From: an uncultured Anaerofilum sp.
GTDB taxonomy: Bacteria; Bacillota; Clostridia; Oscillospirales; Ruminococcaceae
DNA: 56,432 bases
NCBI GenBank assembly: GCA_944385935.1
Contig: CALWZC010000017.1
Span: 1-56,432, forward strand
Reading direction: 5' to 3'
Below the pieces are notes generated by a model, which was not told the DNA's origin, did no database searches, and saw nothing but the letters and a program-made list of their open reading frames with translations. A program made the translations under genes and the position numbers. This document shows positions 33,824 through 43,154 of the stretch, piece after piece; the stretch's first letter is position 1, and every line of letters starts with the position of its first letter.

Positions 33824-35677
33824 ATGAGCCACCAAAACAACAGCCAACGGGACAACCCTGCAAAAATGCTCCGCCGATTTGCCAATCCCGGCCATGTTGC
33901 AGCCCTTGCAAAGCGAGGAGCGGCAAGCATAAAACAACAGGGATGGGAGTCCACTTGGAGAAAGGTGTCTTTTCGGCTGAATTTGGCACTGCACCGAGAG
34001 GTGTGGCAATATAGAGCAGACATCCCCCTGAAAAAAGAGTTAAAGGCACAAAAAAGACAACTTACCAAAGGCATGCCTGTCATCAGTGTGGTGGTGCCAC
34101 TGTATAACACGCCAGCAAAATTTTTGCGAGAAATGGTAGACAGTGTTGTTGGTCAAAGTTATCCAAACTGGCAGTTGGTTCTTGCAGATGCCTCAGATAA
34201 AGAATATCAACAACAAAATCAAAAATACCTATCGAAAAGGGACAGTCGTATTTGCTATTTCCCTTTGGAGAAAAACCAAGGAATTGCAGACAATACCAAT
34301 GCCGCATTGGAGCGTGCCACAGGGGAGTATATAGCATTGTTTGACCACGATGATGTTTTGCAGCCCAATGCTTTGTATGAGATGGCACATGCCATCCGGG
34401 AAACAGGGGCAGACATGCTCTATTCCGATGAGGTTGTTTTGTCGGGAGATTTGAAACGACTTGGAGAATACCACTTCAAGCCGGATTTTAGCCCCGATAC
34501 CCTGCGAGGCTGTAACTATATCACCCACCTGTGTGTATTTTCCAGAGAACTGCTAAATAGAGCAGGCTACGAAAGAAAAGAATATGATGGTGCTCAGGAT
34601 TATGATTTAATTTTGCGTTTAAGCGAGCAAGCAAAGAAGATTCATCATATTCCAAAAGTGTTGTACTTTTGGCGACGCCATGCAGGCTCTACGGCATCAG
34701 ACATTGCACAAGCAAAACCCTATGCCTTGGAAGCCGGAAGAAAAGCACTGCAATCCCATTTAGACCGCATGGGGCTTTGTGGAACAGCAGAACTTTTACA
34801 GGGGTGCCCCGGTGCCTATCGTGTGCGCTATCAGGTGCAAGGCAATCCATTGGTGAGTGTGCTAATTCCCAACAAAGACCATCTGGATGACCTTCGCCGT
34901 TGCATAGATGGACTGCAACAAAAAGCAGGCAAGGTTGCTTTTGAAATCATTGTGATTGAAAACAACTCTACCAATCCCGAAACCTTTGCCTATTACACAG
35001 CATTGCAGCAACAATACCTCAACTGTCGGGTAGTGACCTATCAGGGGGGCTTCAACTTTTCTGCTATCAATAATTTTGGTAGAAGATATGCAAAAGGAGA
35101 GCATTTGCTGTTGCTGAACAATGACATAGAACCGCTGAGCCAAGGTTTTTTGGATGAGTTGGTCAGCTACAGTCAACGAGAAGATGTAGGCGCAGTAGGA
35201 GCAAAATTGTATTATCCCGATGACACCATTCAACATGCAGGGGTATTCATTGGCATTGGTGGAAGTGCTGGCCACAGCCACAAAAGCCACCCTCGCAAGA
35301 GTGCAGGGGATTTGTATCGCCTTGCCACTACCCAAAATATGAGTGCCGTGACAGGAGCTTGTTTGATGGTGAAAACAAAGCTGTATGACGCTGTGGGAGG
35401 ACTGGACGAGGAAAATTTTGCAGTGGCATACAACGATGTGGATTTCTGCCTAAAGTTGAGAAAAGAAGGCTACCTCAATGTGTTTACTCCCTTTGCCGAA
35501 GCATACCACTATGAAAGCAAAAGCCGAGGCAGTGATACAGAGGGGGAAAATGCAAAGCGATACCAAGGAGAAAAACAACGGTTTGTAGAAAAATATAAGG
35601 ATATGATGGGTGAAGGGGGCGACCCTTATTACAATCCCCATTTTACCTTGCTATATGAGAATTACGGGTATAAATGA
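33824..35677 (+). CDS. Double-domain family 2 glycosyltransferase (first of a tandem pair)
   Basis: A 617-residue cytosolic enzyme with two GT-A domains. The N-terminal one (~83-290) starts VISVVVPLYNTP and has the metal-binding DHDD near 173; the C-terminal one (~342-590) starts LVSVLIPNKDH and has LLLLNND near 430, then GACLMVK and YNDVDFCLKLR. Such two-headed GT2 enzymes build alternating or two-sugar repeats, for example rhamnan backbones. AGGAGTGAG precedes the start at 33824. It overlaps the next gene by four bases, and the two proteins are clear paralogs. Donor sugars unknown. Confidence 0.92.
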   Translation: MSHQNNSQRDNPAKMLRRFANPGHVAALAKRGAASIKQQGWESTWRKVSFRLNLALHREVWQYRADIPLKKELKAQKRQLTKGMPVISVVVPLYNTPAKFLREMVDSVVGQSYPNWQLVLADASDKEYQQQNQKYLSKRDSRICYFPLEKNQGIADNTNAALERATGEYIALFDHDDVLQPNALYEMAHAIRETGADMLYSDEVVLSGDLKRLGEYHFKPDFSPDTLRGCNYITHLCVFSRELLNRAGYERKEYDGAQDYDLILRLSEQAKKIHHIPKVLYFWRRHAGSTASDIAQAKPYALEAGRKALQSHLDRMGLCGTAELLQGCPGAYRVRYQVQGNPLVSVLIPNKDHLDDLRRCIDGLQQKAGKVAFEIIVIENNSTNPETFAYYTALQQQYLNCRVVTYQGGFNFSAINNFGRRYAKGEHLLLLNNDIEPLSQGFLDELVSYSQREDVGAVGAKLYYPDDTIQHAGVFIGIGGSAGHSHKSHPRKSAGDLYRLATTQNMSAVTGACLMVKTKLYDAVGGLDEENFAVAYNDVDFCLKLRKEGYLNVFTPFAEAYHYESKSRGSDTEGENAKRYQGEKQRFVEKYKDMMGEGGDPYYNPHFTLLYENYGYK

Positions 35678-37491
35678 TGAACCAGAACTGGAAACGTACC
35701 AAAGAATTGGCAGGCTATTTTGCCGAACAACTAAAAAGTGATGGAATACTACCCACAGCCAAAAAAACAGCAGGTTTTGTAAAACGCCGTTTTTTTGGAA
35801 AAAAGGCTAGATTTTTGCCCCTTCCAAAGGTGTTGGAGAAACAACGGCAGACCGATTTTACAGGATGGCCAACCATTAGTATTTGTGTGCCTTTGTACAA
35901 CACACCCAAAGAGTTTTTTGACCAGCTTTTGACAAGCGTACAGAACCAAACTTGTCCCTGTTGGCAGCTTTGTTTTGCCGATGCAAGCGACCAACAACAC
36001 ACACAAGTGGGAGAGTGGGCACAAGATGCCTGTAAAAAAGACAAGCGCATTCGCTATGTGAAAATTCAAAATAAGGGGATTTCGGAAAATACCAACGAGG
36101 CAGCAAAGTTGGCCGAAGGGGAATACCTTGCCCTTGCAGACCATGATGATGTTCTTGCTCCCCATGCAATCTATTGGATGAGCAAAAAAGCCTTTGAAAC
36201 CAAGGCGGATTTTCTGTATAGTGATGAGGCCCTTTTTGAAAAAGATATCCGTCGCCCCATTGTGGGTCATTTTAAGCCAGACTATGCCCCAGAATATTTG
36301 GAAAGCTGCAACTATATTTGTCATTTGGCAGCCTTTAAAACGGAACTATTTTGGCAGGTGGGGGGCGAGCGCAAAGAGTGCGATGGTGCCCAAGACCATG
36401 ATTTGTTTTTGAGGCTGATTGCAGCTTCTCAAGTTGCACCTGTGCATATTCCCAAGGTATTGTATTATTGGAGAGTGCATAGCAATTCTACCAGCAGTGG
36501 AACTAGCGCAAAACCTTATGTGGTTGCCGCAGCTAAAAAAGCCATTGGTGACCACCTACAACAGGTTTGCCCCAATGCAACAGTAGAAGAAGGACTGTTT
36601 CCCTCTACCTACAAGGTGTCTGCTCCCATGCCAAAGGATGCACTGGTAAGTATTTTAATTCCCAACAAAGACCACATTGAGGATTTGGAAAAAGCATTGC
36701 AATCCATCTACCAAAAAACCATAGAATGTGCATTTGAAGTGATTGTTATTGAAAATAATTCCACAAGCCCCCAAACTTTTGCCTACTACAAAACTATGGA
36801 ACAAACATACCCCAATTGTAGAATGGTGCAGTATCAAGGCAATTTCAATTTCTCTGCCATCAATAATTTTGGAAGAACCTATGCAAAAGGAAACTATCTG
36901 TTATTGTTAAACAATGATGTGGAGGTCATCAATAAAGAGTGGCTTCGAGAGATGGTGTCTTTGTGTGCAAGGGATGGCATTGGTGCAGTGGGAGCAATGC
37001 TCTATTATCCAGATGATACCATCCAACATGCAGGGGTAATTGTAGGATTGGGTGGCTATGCTGGTCACAGCCACAAATATGCCCGCAGGGGTGGAAGTGG
37101 CTATATGTTCCGAGCCGCTACTGTGCAGAACCTTTCCGCAGTAACTGCTGCCTGTTTGTTGGTTCGCACAGAGGTATATGACCAAATGGGCGGCTTAGAC
37201 GAGGATTTTCAGGTGGCATTTAATGATGTGGATTTCTGTTTGCGAATCCGAGAGGCAGGATGGCGCATTGCATGGACACCATATGCACAGCTGTACCACT
37301 ATGAAAGCAAAAGCCGTGGACTAGATGAGCAAGACCCCGTAAAAAAGGCACGATTTGCCAGCGAACAAAGTCGCCTAAAGCAACGGCATGAAAAGGTACT
37401 AAAAGCGGACCCCTATTATAGTCCGAATCTAACACTAGATAGAGAGGACTTTTCAGAAAATCCTGACCATAGATTTTTAAAAGAAGAATAA
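35674..37491 (+). CDS. Double-domain family 2 glycosyltransferase (second of the tandem pair)
   Basis: A 605-residue paralog of the preceding enzyme with the same two-headed layout: domain 1 (~65-265) with ISICVPLYNTP and DHDD near 156, domain 2 (~322-580) with LVSILIPNKDH, LLLLNND near 411, and FNDVDFCLRIR. Identity between the copies is highest in domain 2 (FNFSAINNFGR, LYYPDDTIQHAGV and YHYESKSRG are shared). Its ATG lies in an ATGATG overlapping the upstream stop. Together the two would supply up to four glycosyl-transfer sites for one exported polymer. A strong terminator ends the operon. Confidence 0.92.
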   Translation: MMNQNWKRTKELAGYFAEQLKSDGILPTAKKTAGFVKRRFFGKKARFLPLPKVLEKQRQTDFTGWPTISICVPLYNTPKEFFDQLLTSVQNQTCPCWQLCFADASDQQHTQVGEWAQDACKKDKRIRYVKIQNKGISENTNEAAKLAEGEYLALADHDDVLAPHAIYWMSKKAFETKADFLYSDEALFEKDIRRPIVGHFKPDYAPEYLESCNYICHLAAFKTELFWQVGGERKECDGAQDHDLFLRLIAASQVAPVHIPKVLYYWRVHSNSTSSGTSAKPYVVAAAKKAIGDHLQQVCPNATVEEGLFPSTYKVSAPMPKDALVSILIPNKDHIEDLEKALQSIYQKTIECAFEVIVIENNSTSPQTFAYYKTMEQTYPNCRMVQYQGNFNFSAINNFGRTYAKGNYLLLLNNDVEVINKEWLREMVSLCARDGIGAVGAMLYYPDDTIQHAGVIVGLGGYAGHSHKYARRGGSGYMFRAATVQNLSAVTAACLLVRTEVYDQMGGLDEDFQVAFNDVDFCLRIREAGWRIAWTPYAQLYHYESKSRGLDEQDPVKKARFASEQSRLKQRHEKVLKADPYYSPNLTLDREDFSENPDHRFLKEE

Positions 37492-37493
37492 AA

Positions 37494-37541
37494 ACAACCA
37501 TCCAAAGCCTATGTAAAAACATACCTTTGGATGGTTGCTTT
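37494..37541. terminator. Terminator between glycan operon and LCP gene
   Basis: AACCATCCAAAG pairs with CTTTGGATGGTT across a loop with inner GTATGT-like pairing; TTTTTG follows on the plus strand and a short T-run on the minus strand. Confidence 0.88.
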
Positions 37542-37545
37542 TTGT

Positions 37546-38709
37546 TTACTCAGAATCAGAACTACCTTTATAGGAAGAAGAATTTGCCTTAGAAGAACTT
37601 GTCTTAGAGGAGGAAGCGTTTGACAACTTTTCTTCAATTTCATCAGCAAGACCATTTTCATCTTCATCCAGCAATTCATATTCTTCTGGGGAATCAATTT
37701 CGCCAGTAAGGAACAAATCCACAATTTCTGCGTTGGTTTCAAAGTCACAAGCAACAACAACTCTACCATTGTCCAATGTTTGGCTCCAGTGGGTATTCTC
37801 CACAGGTAGGGTCATCTGTTGTGCTTGTACGCCGGCTAGTACTGGAATTTTTAATATTAAATCTGTAATTTCGGAATTGGTCAAGTTGGTATCCACCATG
37901 GGAAGGAGCTTGTCTGCCAATAGGTCAATTTTTGCCCAGCTCAATGTCATGGCTTGGTCAATGGCTGCTTGAATCACCTCTCGTTGACGTTCCACTCGGT
38001 TCCAGTCGCTGTCTAGTTTTCGGATGCGAGCATATACCAATGCTGTTGGGCCATCTAGCCGATTCATGCCTTCATGGAATTTTTCCTCCCTTGCAATGTC
38101 ATTCATAAACTCGGTTTCAGCTTCTGAGAAATCTACCTCTACGCCGCCAATATCCGTGATGGCTGTTTCAAACACATGAAAATTTACTCGAACATAACGA
38201 GAAACGTCAATCTTAAAATAACTACGCACCGTTTGCAGTAAAAGTTCAGGGCCACCGTAGGCAAATACATGAGTTAGCCAATCATCCCCATGGTCGGGAA
38301 CAGAAACACCAATGGCACGTTCCAAGGAAATTAGGCGCAAGGTGTTTTCACGGTTGTTGATGGAAAGCAACATCATACTATCTGCTCTGGAACGAGTAAA
38401 CTCCTCATCTCGTTCATCGGTACCAATCAAAAGGATATTGTCAATATCTTTGTGGACGTTTACATCTCCATCAGGAGGTTCAATGTCGCCACCATTGCGG
38501 GTTACATCTAAGTATTTTTCATCAATATCCAAATCATCCCCTAGCAAACGAGCATCCTCAATGGGCTGTGTATAATCAATGCCATCTCCACGGCTTACTT
38601 GATTCAGTTTGCTGTTAACATATGCAACACCAACAATGCCAAAAAGAATAATGGTTGCCAGCAAAACCCCTATACTGGAAAGGAAAATGTGTAAAATTCG
38701 TTTTTTCAT
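37546..38709 (-). CDS. LytR-CpsA-Psr (LCP) family wall-glycan ligase
   Basis: LCP enzymes move polyprenyl-phosphate-linked glycans onto peptidoglycan outside the membrane. The 387-residue protein has an N-terminal helix (~10-30), an LCP domain (~85-235) with NILLIGTDER, FTRSRADSMMLLSIN, LERAIGVSVP and IGGVEVDFSEAE, and a low-complexity Ser/Lys tail. Conserved Arg and Asp residues for pyrophosphate binding are present. The start at 38709 follows AAAAAGGAG. It converges on the glycan export operon, which would provide its substrate. Confidence 0.93.
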   Translation of the reverse strand: MKKRILHIFLSSIGVLLATIILFGIVGVAYVNSKLNQVSRGDGIDYTQPIEDARLLGDDLDIDEKYLDVTRNGGDIEPPDGDVNVHKDIDNILLIGTDERDEEFTRSRADSMMLLSINNRENTLRLISLERAIGVSVPDHGDDWLTHVFAYGGPELLLQTVRSYFKIDVSRYVRVNFHVFETAITDIGGVEVDFSEAETEFMNDIAREEKFHEGMNRLDGPTALVYARIRKLDSDWNRVERQREVIQAAIDQAMTLSWAKIDLLADKLLPMVDTNLTNSEITDLILKIPVLAGVQAQQMTLPVENTHWSQTLDNGRVVVACDFETNAEIVDLFLTGEIDSPEEYELLDEDENGLADEIEEKLSNASSSKTSSSKANSSSYKGSSDSE

Positions 38710-38845
38710 CCATGTTTCTCCTTTTTAGGAAGGTATCAAAATCTGCTAAAATCATTGACATATCATCATAAAATAAAAAGTCATAACTATATGATTGTAA
38801 AACGAACGAAGTAAAAAATCAATTCTCAATTTGTGAAAAATACAA

Positions 38846-38881
38846 AACAAAAATAGCCCTGTTTTTGCAACAGAGCCACTA
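38846..38881 (-). terminator. Terminator of the GT2-flavin reductase operon
   Basis: On the minus strand GTGGCTCTGTT pairs with AACAGGGCTAT and is followed by TTTTGTTTT, just after the flavin reductase stop. Confidence 0.8.
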
Positions 38882-38891
38882 AGGTACAAGA

Positions 38892-39479
38892 TTAAGACCG
38901 TTTTCGCCTAGCGGGCTTTTTCTTTTTTCGCACACTATAGCCAAAAGTACCAAGCTGCTCCCCTAAAGAAAAATACCCACCATGTGCATAGGCCAAAAGA
39001 TTTGCCTTTTCTAAACAAAGTTTTCCATTGGAATCAAGTAAACTTTCATCTACTTGAATGGCTGTGATATCGGCTAAAAATAAATCATGGCTGCCTAATG
39101 GAATCCGTTCAAATATCTTACACTCCAAATTTACTGGGCTTTCCTCCAAAATGGGGCAAGCAACTGTAGAAGCAGGAGAAGCAGTCAATCCCATAGCAGC
39201 AAATTTATCCACATCTTTTCCACTCTTTACCCCACACCAATCCACAGCACGCAGCAATTTTTCAGTGGGAAGGTTAACAACAAATTCTCCCTGTTCACAA
39301 AGCAAAGGATAGGAATGACGACAAGGGCGAACAGAAATTGACAGGCGTGGTGGTCTTGTGCACACAATGCCAGCCCATGCCACTGTAATTAGGTTGGCAG
39401 ACTCTCCTTGCCCACAACTGACCAATACAGGTGGAACTGGTGCCAGCAAAGCACTGCCTTTCCAAATTTGCTTACTCAT
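38892..39479 (-). CDS. Flavin reductase family protein
   Basis: A 195-residue FMN-binding split-barrel protein. The LVSCGQGESANLITVAWAGIVCTRPPRLSISVRPCRHSY segment is the FMN-binding core, followed by EFVVNLPTE, VDWCGVKSGKDVDKF and a NLECKIFERIPLGSHDLFLADI strand pair typical of the family. It is probably an FMN-binding redox protein rather than a proven reductase. The ATG at 39479 overlaps the end of the upstream GT2 gene by eight bases; a GGAGG lies rather far upstream (~15 bases). The tail is strongly basic (RKKKKPARRKR). Its linkage to a glycosyltransferase is unexplained. Confidence 0.88.
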   Translation of the reverse strand: MSKQIWKGSALLAPVPPVLVSCGQGESANLITVAWAGIVCTRPPRLSISVRPCRHSYPLLCEQGEFVVNLPTEKLLRAVDWCGVKSGKDVDKFAAMGLTASPASTVACPILEESPVNLECKIFERIPLGSHDLFLADITAIQVDESLLDSNGKLCLEKANLLAYAHGGYFSLGEQLGTFGYSVRKKKKPARRKRS

Positions 39480-40446
39480 AATCTTGTGTGTGTTCCTCCT
39501 GCCAGCTGCTTTCTGAAATAATAAAACGAGGGCGGCGTTTTGTTTCGTTGTAAATTTTTCCGATATATTCCCCAATAACACCTAGACAAAGAAGCTGTAC
39601 CCCGCCCATAAAAAAGATGGCACAAAGCATACTTGTCCAGCCAGAAACAGTAATACCAAAGAGTTTTGTGGCAATAACCCATAACATACCAAGGATACTG
39701 AATACACTAATTAGGAAGCCCAATGTGGTAATAATGCGAATGGGCTTGATGGAAAGGCTGGTAATACCATCAAAGGCAAAAGACAGCATTTTTTTAAGGG
39801 GATAGTGGCTTTCTCCGGCCATCCGTTCTGCACGCTCATAATATACACTGGAAAAGCGATATCCTACTAAGGGAACCAAACCACGCAAAAACAGATTTAC
39901 TTCTTTAAATTGTGCAAGTCCCTCTAAAGCACGACGGCTCAAAAGCCGATAATCTGCATGATTAAACACCACATCAGCCCCTAAGGTTTTCATAACCTTA
40001 TAGAATCCCTCTGCTGTAGTGCGCTTAAACCATGTATCTGTTTCCCGTTTAGAACGAACCCCATACACCACATCACAACCAGCAGAAAATTCCTCCAACA
40101 TTTTGTCCATAGCGTTGATGTCGTCTTGTCCATCGCAGTCAATAGAAATGGTCACATCTGCATATTTTCGGGCAGTCATCAACCCAGCAAGAAGGGCATT
40201 TTGGTGTCCACGGTTGCGAGAAAGAGAAATGCCAGCAAAAATGGGATTTTCACGGCACAAATCTAAAATGACATTCCATGTGTTATCTTTGGAGCCATCA
40301 TTTACAAATAGAACACGGCTTTGGTCAGAAATTTTCCCTTGCTGTGTTAGCTGTTCAATTTTGTTGGAAAACAATTTGCTGGTAATGGGCAATACTTCCT
40401 GCTCGTTATAACAGGGGATTACAATATACAAAATAGGACTTTCCAT
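39472..40446 (-). CDS. GT2 polyprenyl-phosphate glycosyltransferase (GtrB/DPMS-like)
   Basis: A 324-residue membrane enzyme that loads a sugar onto undecaprenyl phosphate. The catalytic domain has IVIPCYNEQEVLP, FVNDGSKDNTW, the metal site SIDCDGQDD and RSKRETDTWFKR; two C-terminal helices lie at ~235-255 and ~268-292, followed by the family's GEYIGKIYNETKRRP motif. It would provide lipid-linked sugars to decorate a surface glycan, in keeping with the adjacent export locus and LCP ligase. AGGAAAG precedes the ATG. It is coupled to the flavin reductase gene by overlap. Confidence 0.93.
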   Translation of the reverse strand: MESPILYIVIPCYNEQEVLPITSKLFSNKIEQLTQQGKISDQSRVLFVNDGSKDNTWNVILDLCRENPIFAGISLSRNRGHQNALLAGLMTARKYADVTISIDCDGQDDINAMDKMLEEFSAGCDVVYGVRSKRETDTWFKRTTAEGFYKVMKTLGADVVFNHADYRLLSRRALEGLAQFKEVNLFLRGLVPLVGYRFSSVYYERAERMAGESHYPLKKMLSFAFDGITSLSIKPIRIITTLGFLISVFSILGMLWVIATKLFGITVSGWTSMLCAIFFMGGVQLLCLGVIGEYIGKIYNETKRRPRFIISESSWQEEHTQDYE

Positions 40447-40497
40447 GACAAAACCTACTTTCCTATATTAAAAATAGTAGGGAGAACGCAAAAATAG

Positions 40498-41190
40498 TTA
40501 CTGTGGAGGGGGGCTGCTGTGTAATTTGTCTGGTTGCAATAGTCGAAAGCTTCCTTTATAGCATTCCACAATGCCTTCCCTTTTCATGCGGGAAATTTCT
40601 CGGCATAGAGCACTGCGGTCACAGCAAAGATATTCAGCCAGCTGCACACGATTAAATCGAATGCAAAAGGTATTGCTTTTGGCTAGTTTTGCCTCTCCCA
40701 ATAAAAAGGCACCAATACGGCTGCGAAGGCTTTTAATGACAAGCAAATCCAAACGGCGGTTTAAATCAAAATATTTAGAGCTTGCCACTGCTAAAAGATT
40801 TTGGCTAAAAATTGCCAAGGTGCTGGGAACAGGGCAAGGAGTTTTTTGCAGCGAATGGGGAGAAAAACACAAAACACGGCTTGGAAGAAGAGCAGTGATA
40901 TTTACAGGGCTGTCTTGTCCACTAAAAGCCAATACATCCCCAAATACACTTCCGGGCAAAAAATGCCCCACAGGAAGTTGCCTACCATCTGCCAAAGGTT
41001 TAATTCCCTCTAATTCTCCTTCCAAAAGGAACCCAAATTCTGCAAAGGGATACCCACAAGGAACCACAACCTGCCCTTTGGAATATTGTCGCTCTATGGG
41101 AGCAAGCCATTCCAAAAAGAGCTGGAAATCCTCTGGGGGAATGTTGGCAAACAATGCCGACGAGGAAAGCAGAGAAATTAGTTCAGTCAT
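40498..41190 (-). CDS. Crp/Fnr family transcription regulator (second copy)
   Basis: The 230-residue protein has the cNMP-type barrel (~12-120) and a C-terminal winged helix with FNRVQLAEYLCCDRSALCREISRM (~176-200). It has the same layout as the regulator at 25.8 kb, including the DRSAL recognition core, so the two are paralogs. The start at 41190 is set by AAAGGAG five bases upstream; a GTG at 41196 overlaps it. It is divergent from an ABC importer that is its likely target. The -10 TATAAT and an upstream TTGCCG lie in the shared region. Confidence 0.88.
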   Translation of the reverse strand: MTELISLLSSSALFANIPPEDFQLFLEWLAPIERQYSKGQVVVPCGYPFAEFGFLLEGELEGIKPLADGRQLPVGHFLPGSVFGDVLAFSGQDSPVNITALLPSRVLCFSPHSLQKTPCPVPSTLAIFSQNLLAVASSKYFDLNRRLDLLVIKSLRSRIGAFLLGEAKLAKSNTFCIRFNRVQLAEYLCCDRSALCREISRMKREGIVECYKGSFRLLQPDKLHSSPPPQ

Positions 41191-41207
41191 AGGCACTCCT
41201 TTGTTGC

Positions 41208-41252
41208 TGTAGCAACTGACTCTTTCTTTCCATTATAGTAAACTAAATTTCC
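41208..41252 (-). promoter_or_regulatory. Promoter and palindrome upstream of the second Crp/Fnr gene
   Basis: On the minus strand TTGCCG and TATAAT (near 41236) are 17 bases apart. Just downstream, in the leader, GTTGCT-AC-AGCAAC is a perfect inverted repeat that could be an operator for autoregulation. Confidence 0.5.
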
Positions 41253-41311
41253 GGCGGCAAGAGTAATTTCAAAAAATCCGTCCAAATTTTTTGTAAAAAG
41301 AGGTTTGATAC

Positions 41312-42376
41312 ATGATAAAAAAGGTTTTATCTATGGTAAGTGCTTTGTGTTTAGCAGTGGCTTTCACCGCTTGTGGTACACAGAGCAATTCTTCAAGTAG
41401 TGTTTCTCAAGTAGTGTCCTCTGTGACACAGAGTAGCGAAAGCCAAAGCCAGCAAAGCACCAGCCAGCCAGAACAACAGGAAGAAATTACCTTCCGCATT
41501 GCTGGAATGAAAGGCCCCACTACCATGGGCATGGTAAAGCTAATGGAAGAGGCCGAACAGGGGGAAAGCTCTCAGGATTATCAGGTGGAAATGTATGCCA
41601 CCGCACAAGAAATTTTGCCATTGATGATACAGGGAGAAGTGGACATTGCCCTTTTGCCTGCCAATGTAGCAAGCAACCTGTATAACCAAACCAAGGGCCA
41701 AGTTCAGGTAGCTGCTATCAACACATTGGGTGTGCTGTATTTGGTGGAAAATGGAGATAGCATCAATTCCATTGCCGATTTAAAAGGAAAAACCATTTAT
41801 TCCACCGGAAAGAATAACACCCCAGAGTACACACTGAACTACATCTTGCAGCAAAATGGTATAGACCCTGCTTCGGATGTAACGGTAGAGTATAAGAGCG
41901 AGGCAGCAGAGGTGGCAACCTTGCTCAGCCAACAAGAGGGAATTGCTGTGCTTCCTCAGCCTTATGTAACCATTGCATCTTCCCAAAATGAAAACCTGCG
42001 CACCGTGTTGGATTTAACCGAAGAATGGGATAAGGTAAGCCCTGATAGTAGTCTGGTTACTGGGGTATTGGTGGTCAATAAGGAATTTGCTGGCAACAAC
42101 ACTGCTCAGTTTGAACAGTTCTTGCAGGATTACAAAGCAAGCATTGATTTTGTAAATCAAAATACCACCGAGGCTGCCCAGTTGGTCGCAAATTATGGCA
42201 TTGTGCCCAAAGCCCCCATTGCAGAAAAAGCCTTGCCAGAATGCAACATTGTGTATATTGACAAAAACGATATGAAAACAAAGCTATCTGGATATTTGCA
42301 GGTGTTAATGGAACAAAATGCCCAGTCCATCGGTGGTGCAATGCCACAAGATGATTTCTACTATGGTGCAGAATAA
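41312..42376 (+). CDS. ABC transporter substrate-binding lipoprotein (SsuA/THI5-like)
   Basis: A 354-residue extracellular binding lipoprotein. The signal peptide ends in the lipobox VAFTAC, followed by a Ser/Gln-rich linker (~25-55). The body is of the SsuA/NMT1 type: FRIAGMKGPTTMGMVKLMEEA, EVDIALLPANVASNLY, GDSINSIADLKGKTIYSTGKNNTPEY, LPQPYVT. Related proteins bind sulfonates, nitrate or thiamine precursors; the ligand here is unknown. AAAGAGG precedes the ATG. It opens a three-gene importer operon. Confidence 0.9.
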   Translation: MIKKVLSMVSALCLAVAFTACGTQSNSSSSVSQVVSSVTQSSESQSQQSTSQPEQQEEITFRIAGMKGPTTMGMVKLMEEAEQGESSQDYQVEMYATAQEILPLMIQGEVDIALLPANVASNLYNQTKGQVQVAAINTLGVLYLVENGDSINSIADLKGKTIYSTGKNNTPEYTLNYILQQNGIDPASDVTVEYKSEAAEVATLLSQQEGIAVLPQPYVTIASSQNENLRTVLDLTEEWDKVSPDSSLVTGVLVVNKEFAGNNTAQFEQFLQDYKASIDFVNQNTTEAAQLVANYGIVPKAPIAEKALPECNIVYIDKNDMKTKLSGYLQVLMEQNAQSIGGAMPQDDFYYGAE

Positions 42377-43154
42377 AGCAGTAAGATTTTTGCTAACAAC
42401 AGGCTTTTGGTTGGTGGTATGGCAGATTGCCGCCATGGCAGTGGGGCACGCTGTCCTGCTGCCAACCCCAGTCCATGTAATACAGGCATTATATAGGCTT
42501 GTGCCCACCGTTGACCTTTGGGTTCGTGTGGGCTTTAGCCTTTTTCGCGTTGTAGAGGGATTTACTCTGGCTGTGGTTGTGGGGTTGGGTATGGCAGGTT
42601 TGGCGGCAGCGTGTAACTGGTTGGAGCAACTGTTCCAGCCGGTGGTATTGCTTGCCAAAGCAACTCCTGTGGCCAGTTTTATTATTTTGGCACTGGTATG
42701 GATGCCCAGCCGCAATTTACCTATTTTTATTAGTTTTTTGATGGTTTTGCCAGTGATATACACCTCGGTACTTCAGGGAATACGACAGACAGATAAACAG
42801 CTTTTGGAAATGGCACAGGTGTTTCAAATTCCTATGGTACGTAAAATAAAAGCCATCTATCTGCCTTCTATCTTTCCATATCTATATAGTGCTTGTAGTG
42901 TGGCACTGGGCCTTGCATGGAAAAGCGCAATTGCCGCCGAAGTAATTGGTCTGCCACAGCACAGTTTGGGAGAGGCTTTGTATCAAGCAAAGGTATTTCT
43001 GGTGACAGATGAGATGTTTGCATGGACAGCAGTAGTAATTGTTTCCAGTTTGGCGTTGGAAAAATTTGTGCTTTGGGTGTTGGCAAAGGCTATACCCTTT
43101 GGCACAGGGGAGGCAAGTTCAAATGATGGAACTAAAGGCAACACACCTGTATAA
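42363..43154 (+). CDS. ABC transporter permease (SsuC/ThiX-type)
   Basis: A 263-residue permease with about six helices. The cytoplasmic EAA-type loop QVFQIPMVRKIKAIYLPSIFPYL is clear, and FWLVVWQIAA and WMPSRNLPIF are typical of SsuC-like permeases. I chose ATG 42363, overlapping the binding protein's last codons; ATG 42351 is possible and neither has a strong ribosome site, so translational coupling is likely. Confidence 0.9.
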   Translation: MVQNKAVRFLLTTGFWLVVWQIAAMAVGHAVLLPTPVHVIQALYRLVPTVDLWVRVGFSLFRVVEGFTLAVVVGLGMAGLAAACNWLEQLFQPVVLLAKATPVASFIILALVWMPSRNLPIFISFLMVLPVIYTSVLQGIRQTDKQLLEMAQVFQIPMVRKIKAIYLPSIFPYLYSACSVALGLAWKSAIAAEVIGLPQHSLGEALYQAKVFLVTDEMFAWTAVVIVSSLALEKFVLWVLAKAIPFGTGEASSNDGTKGNTPV

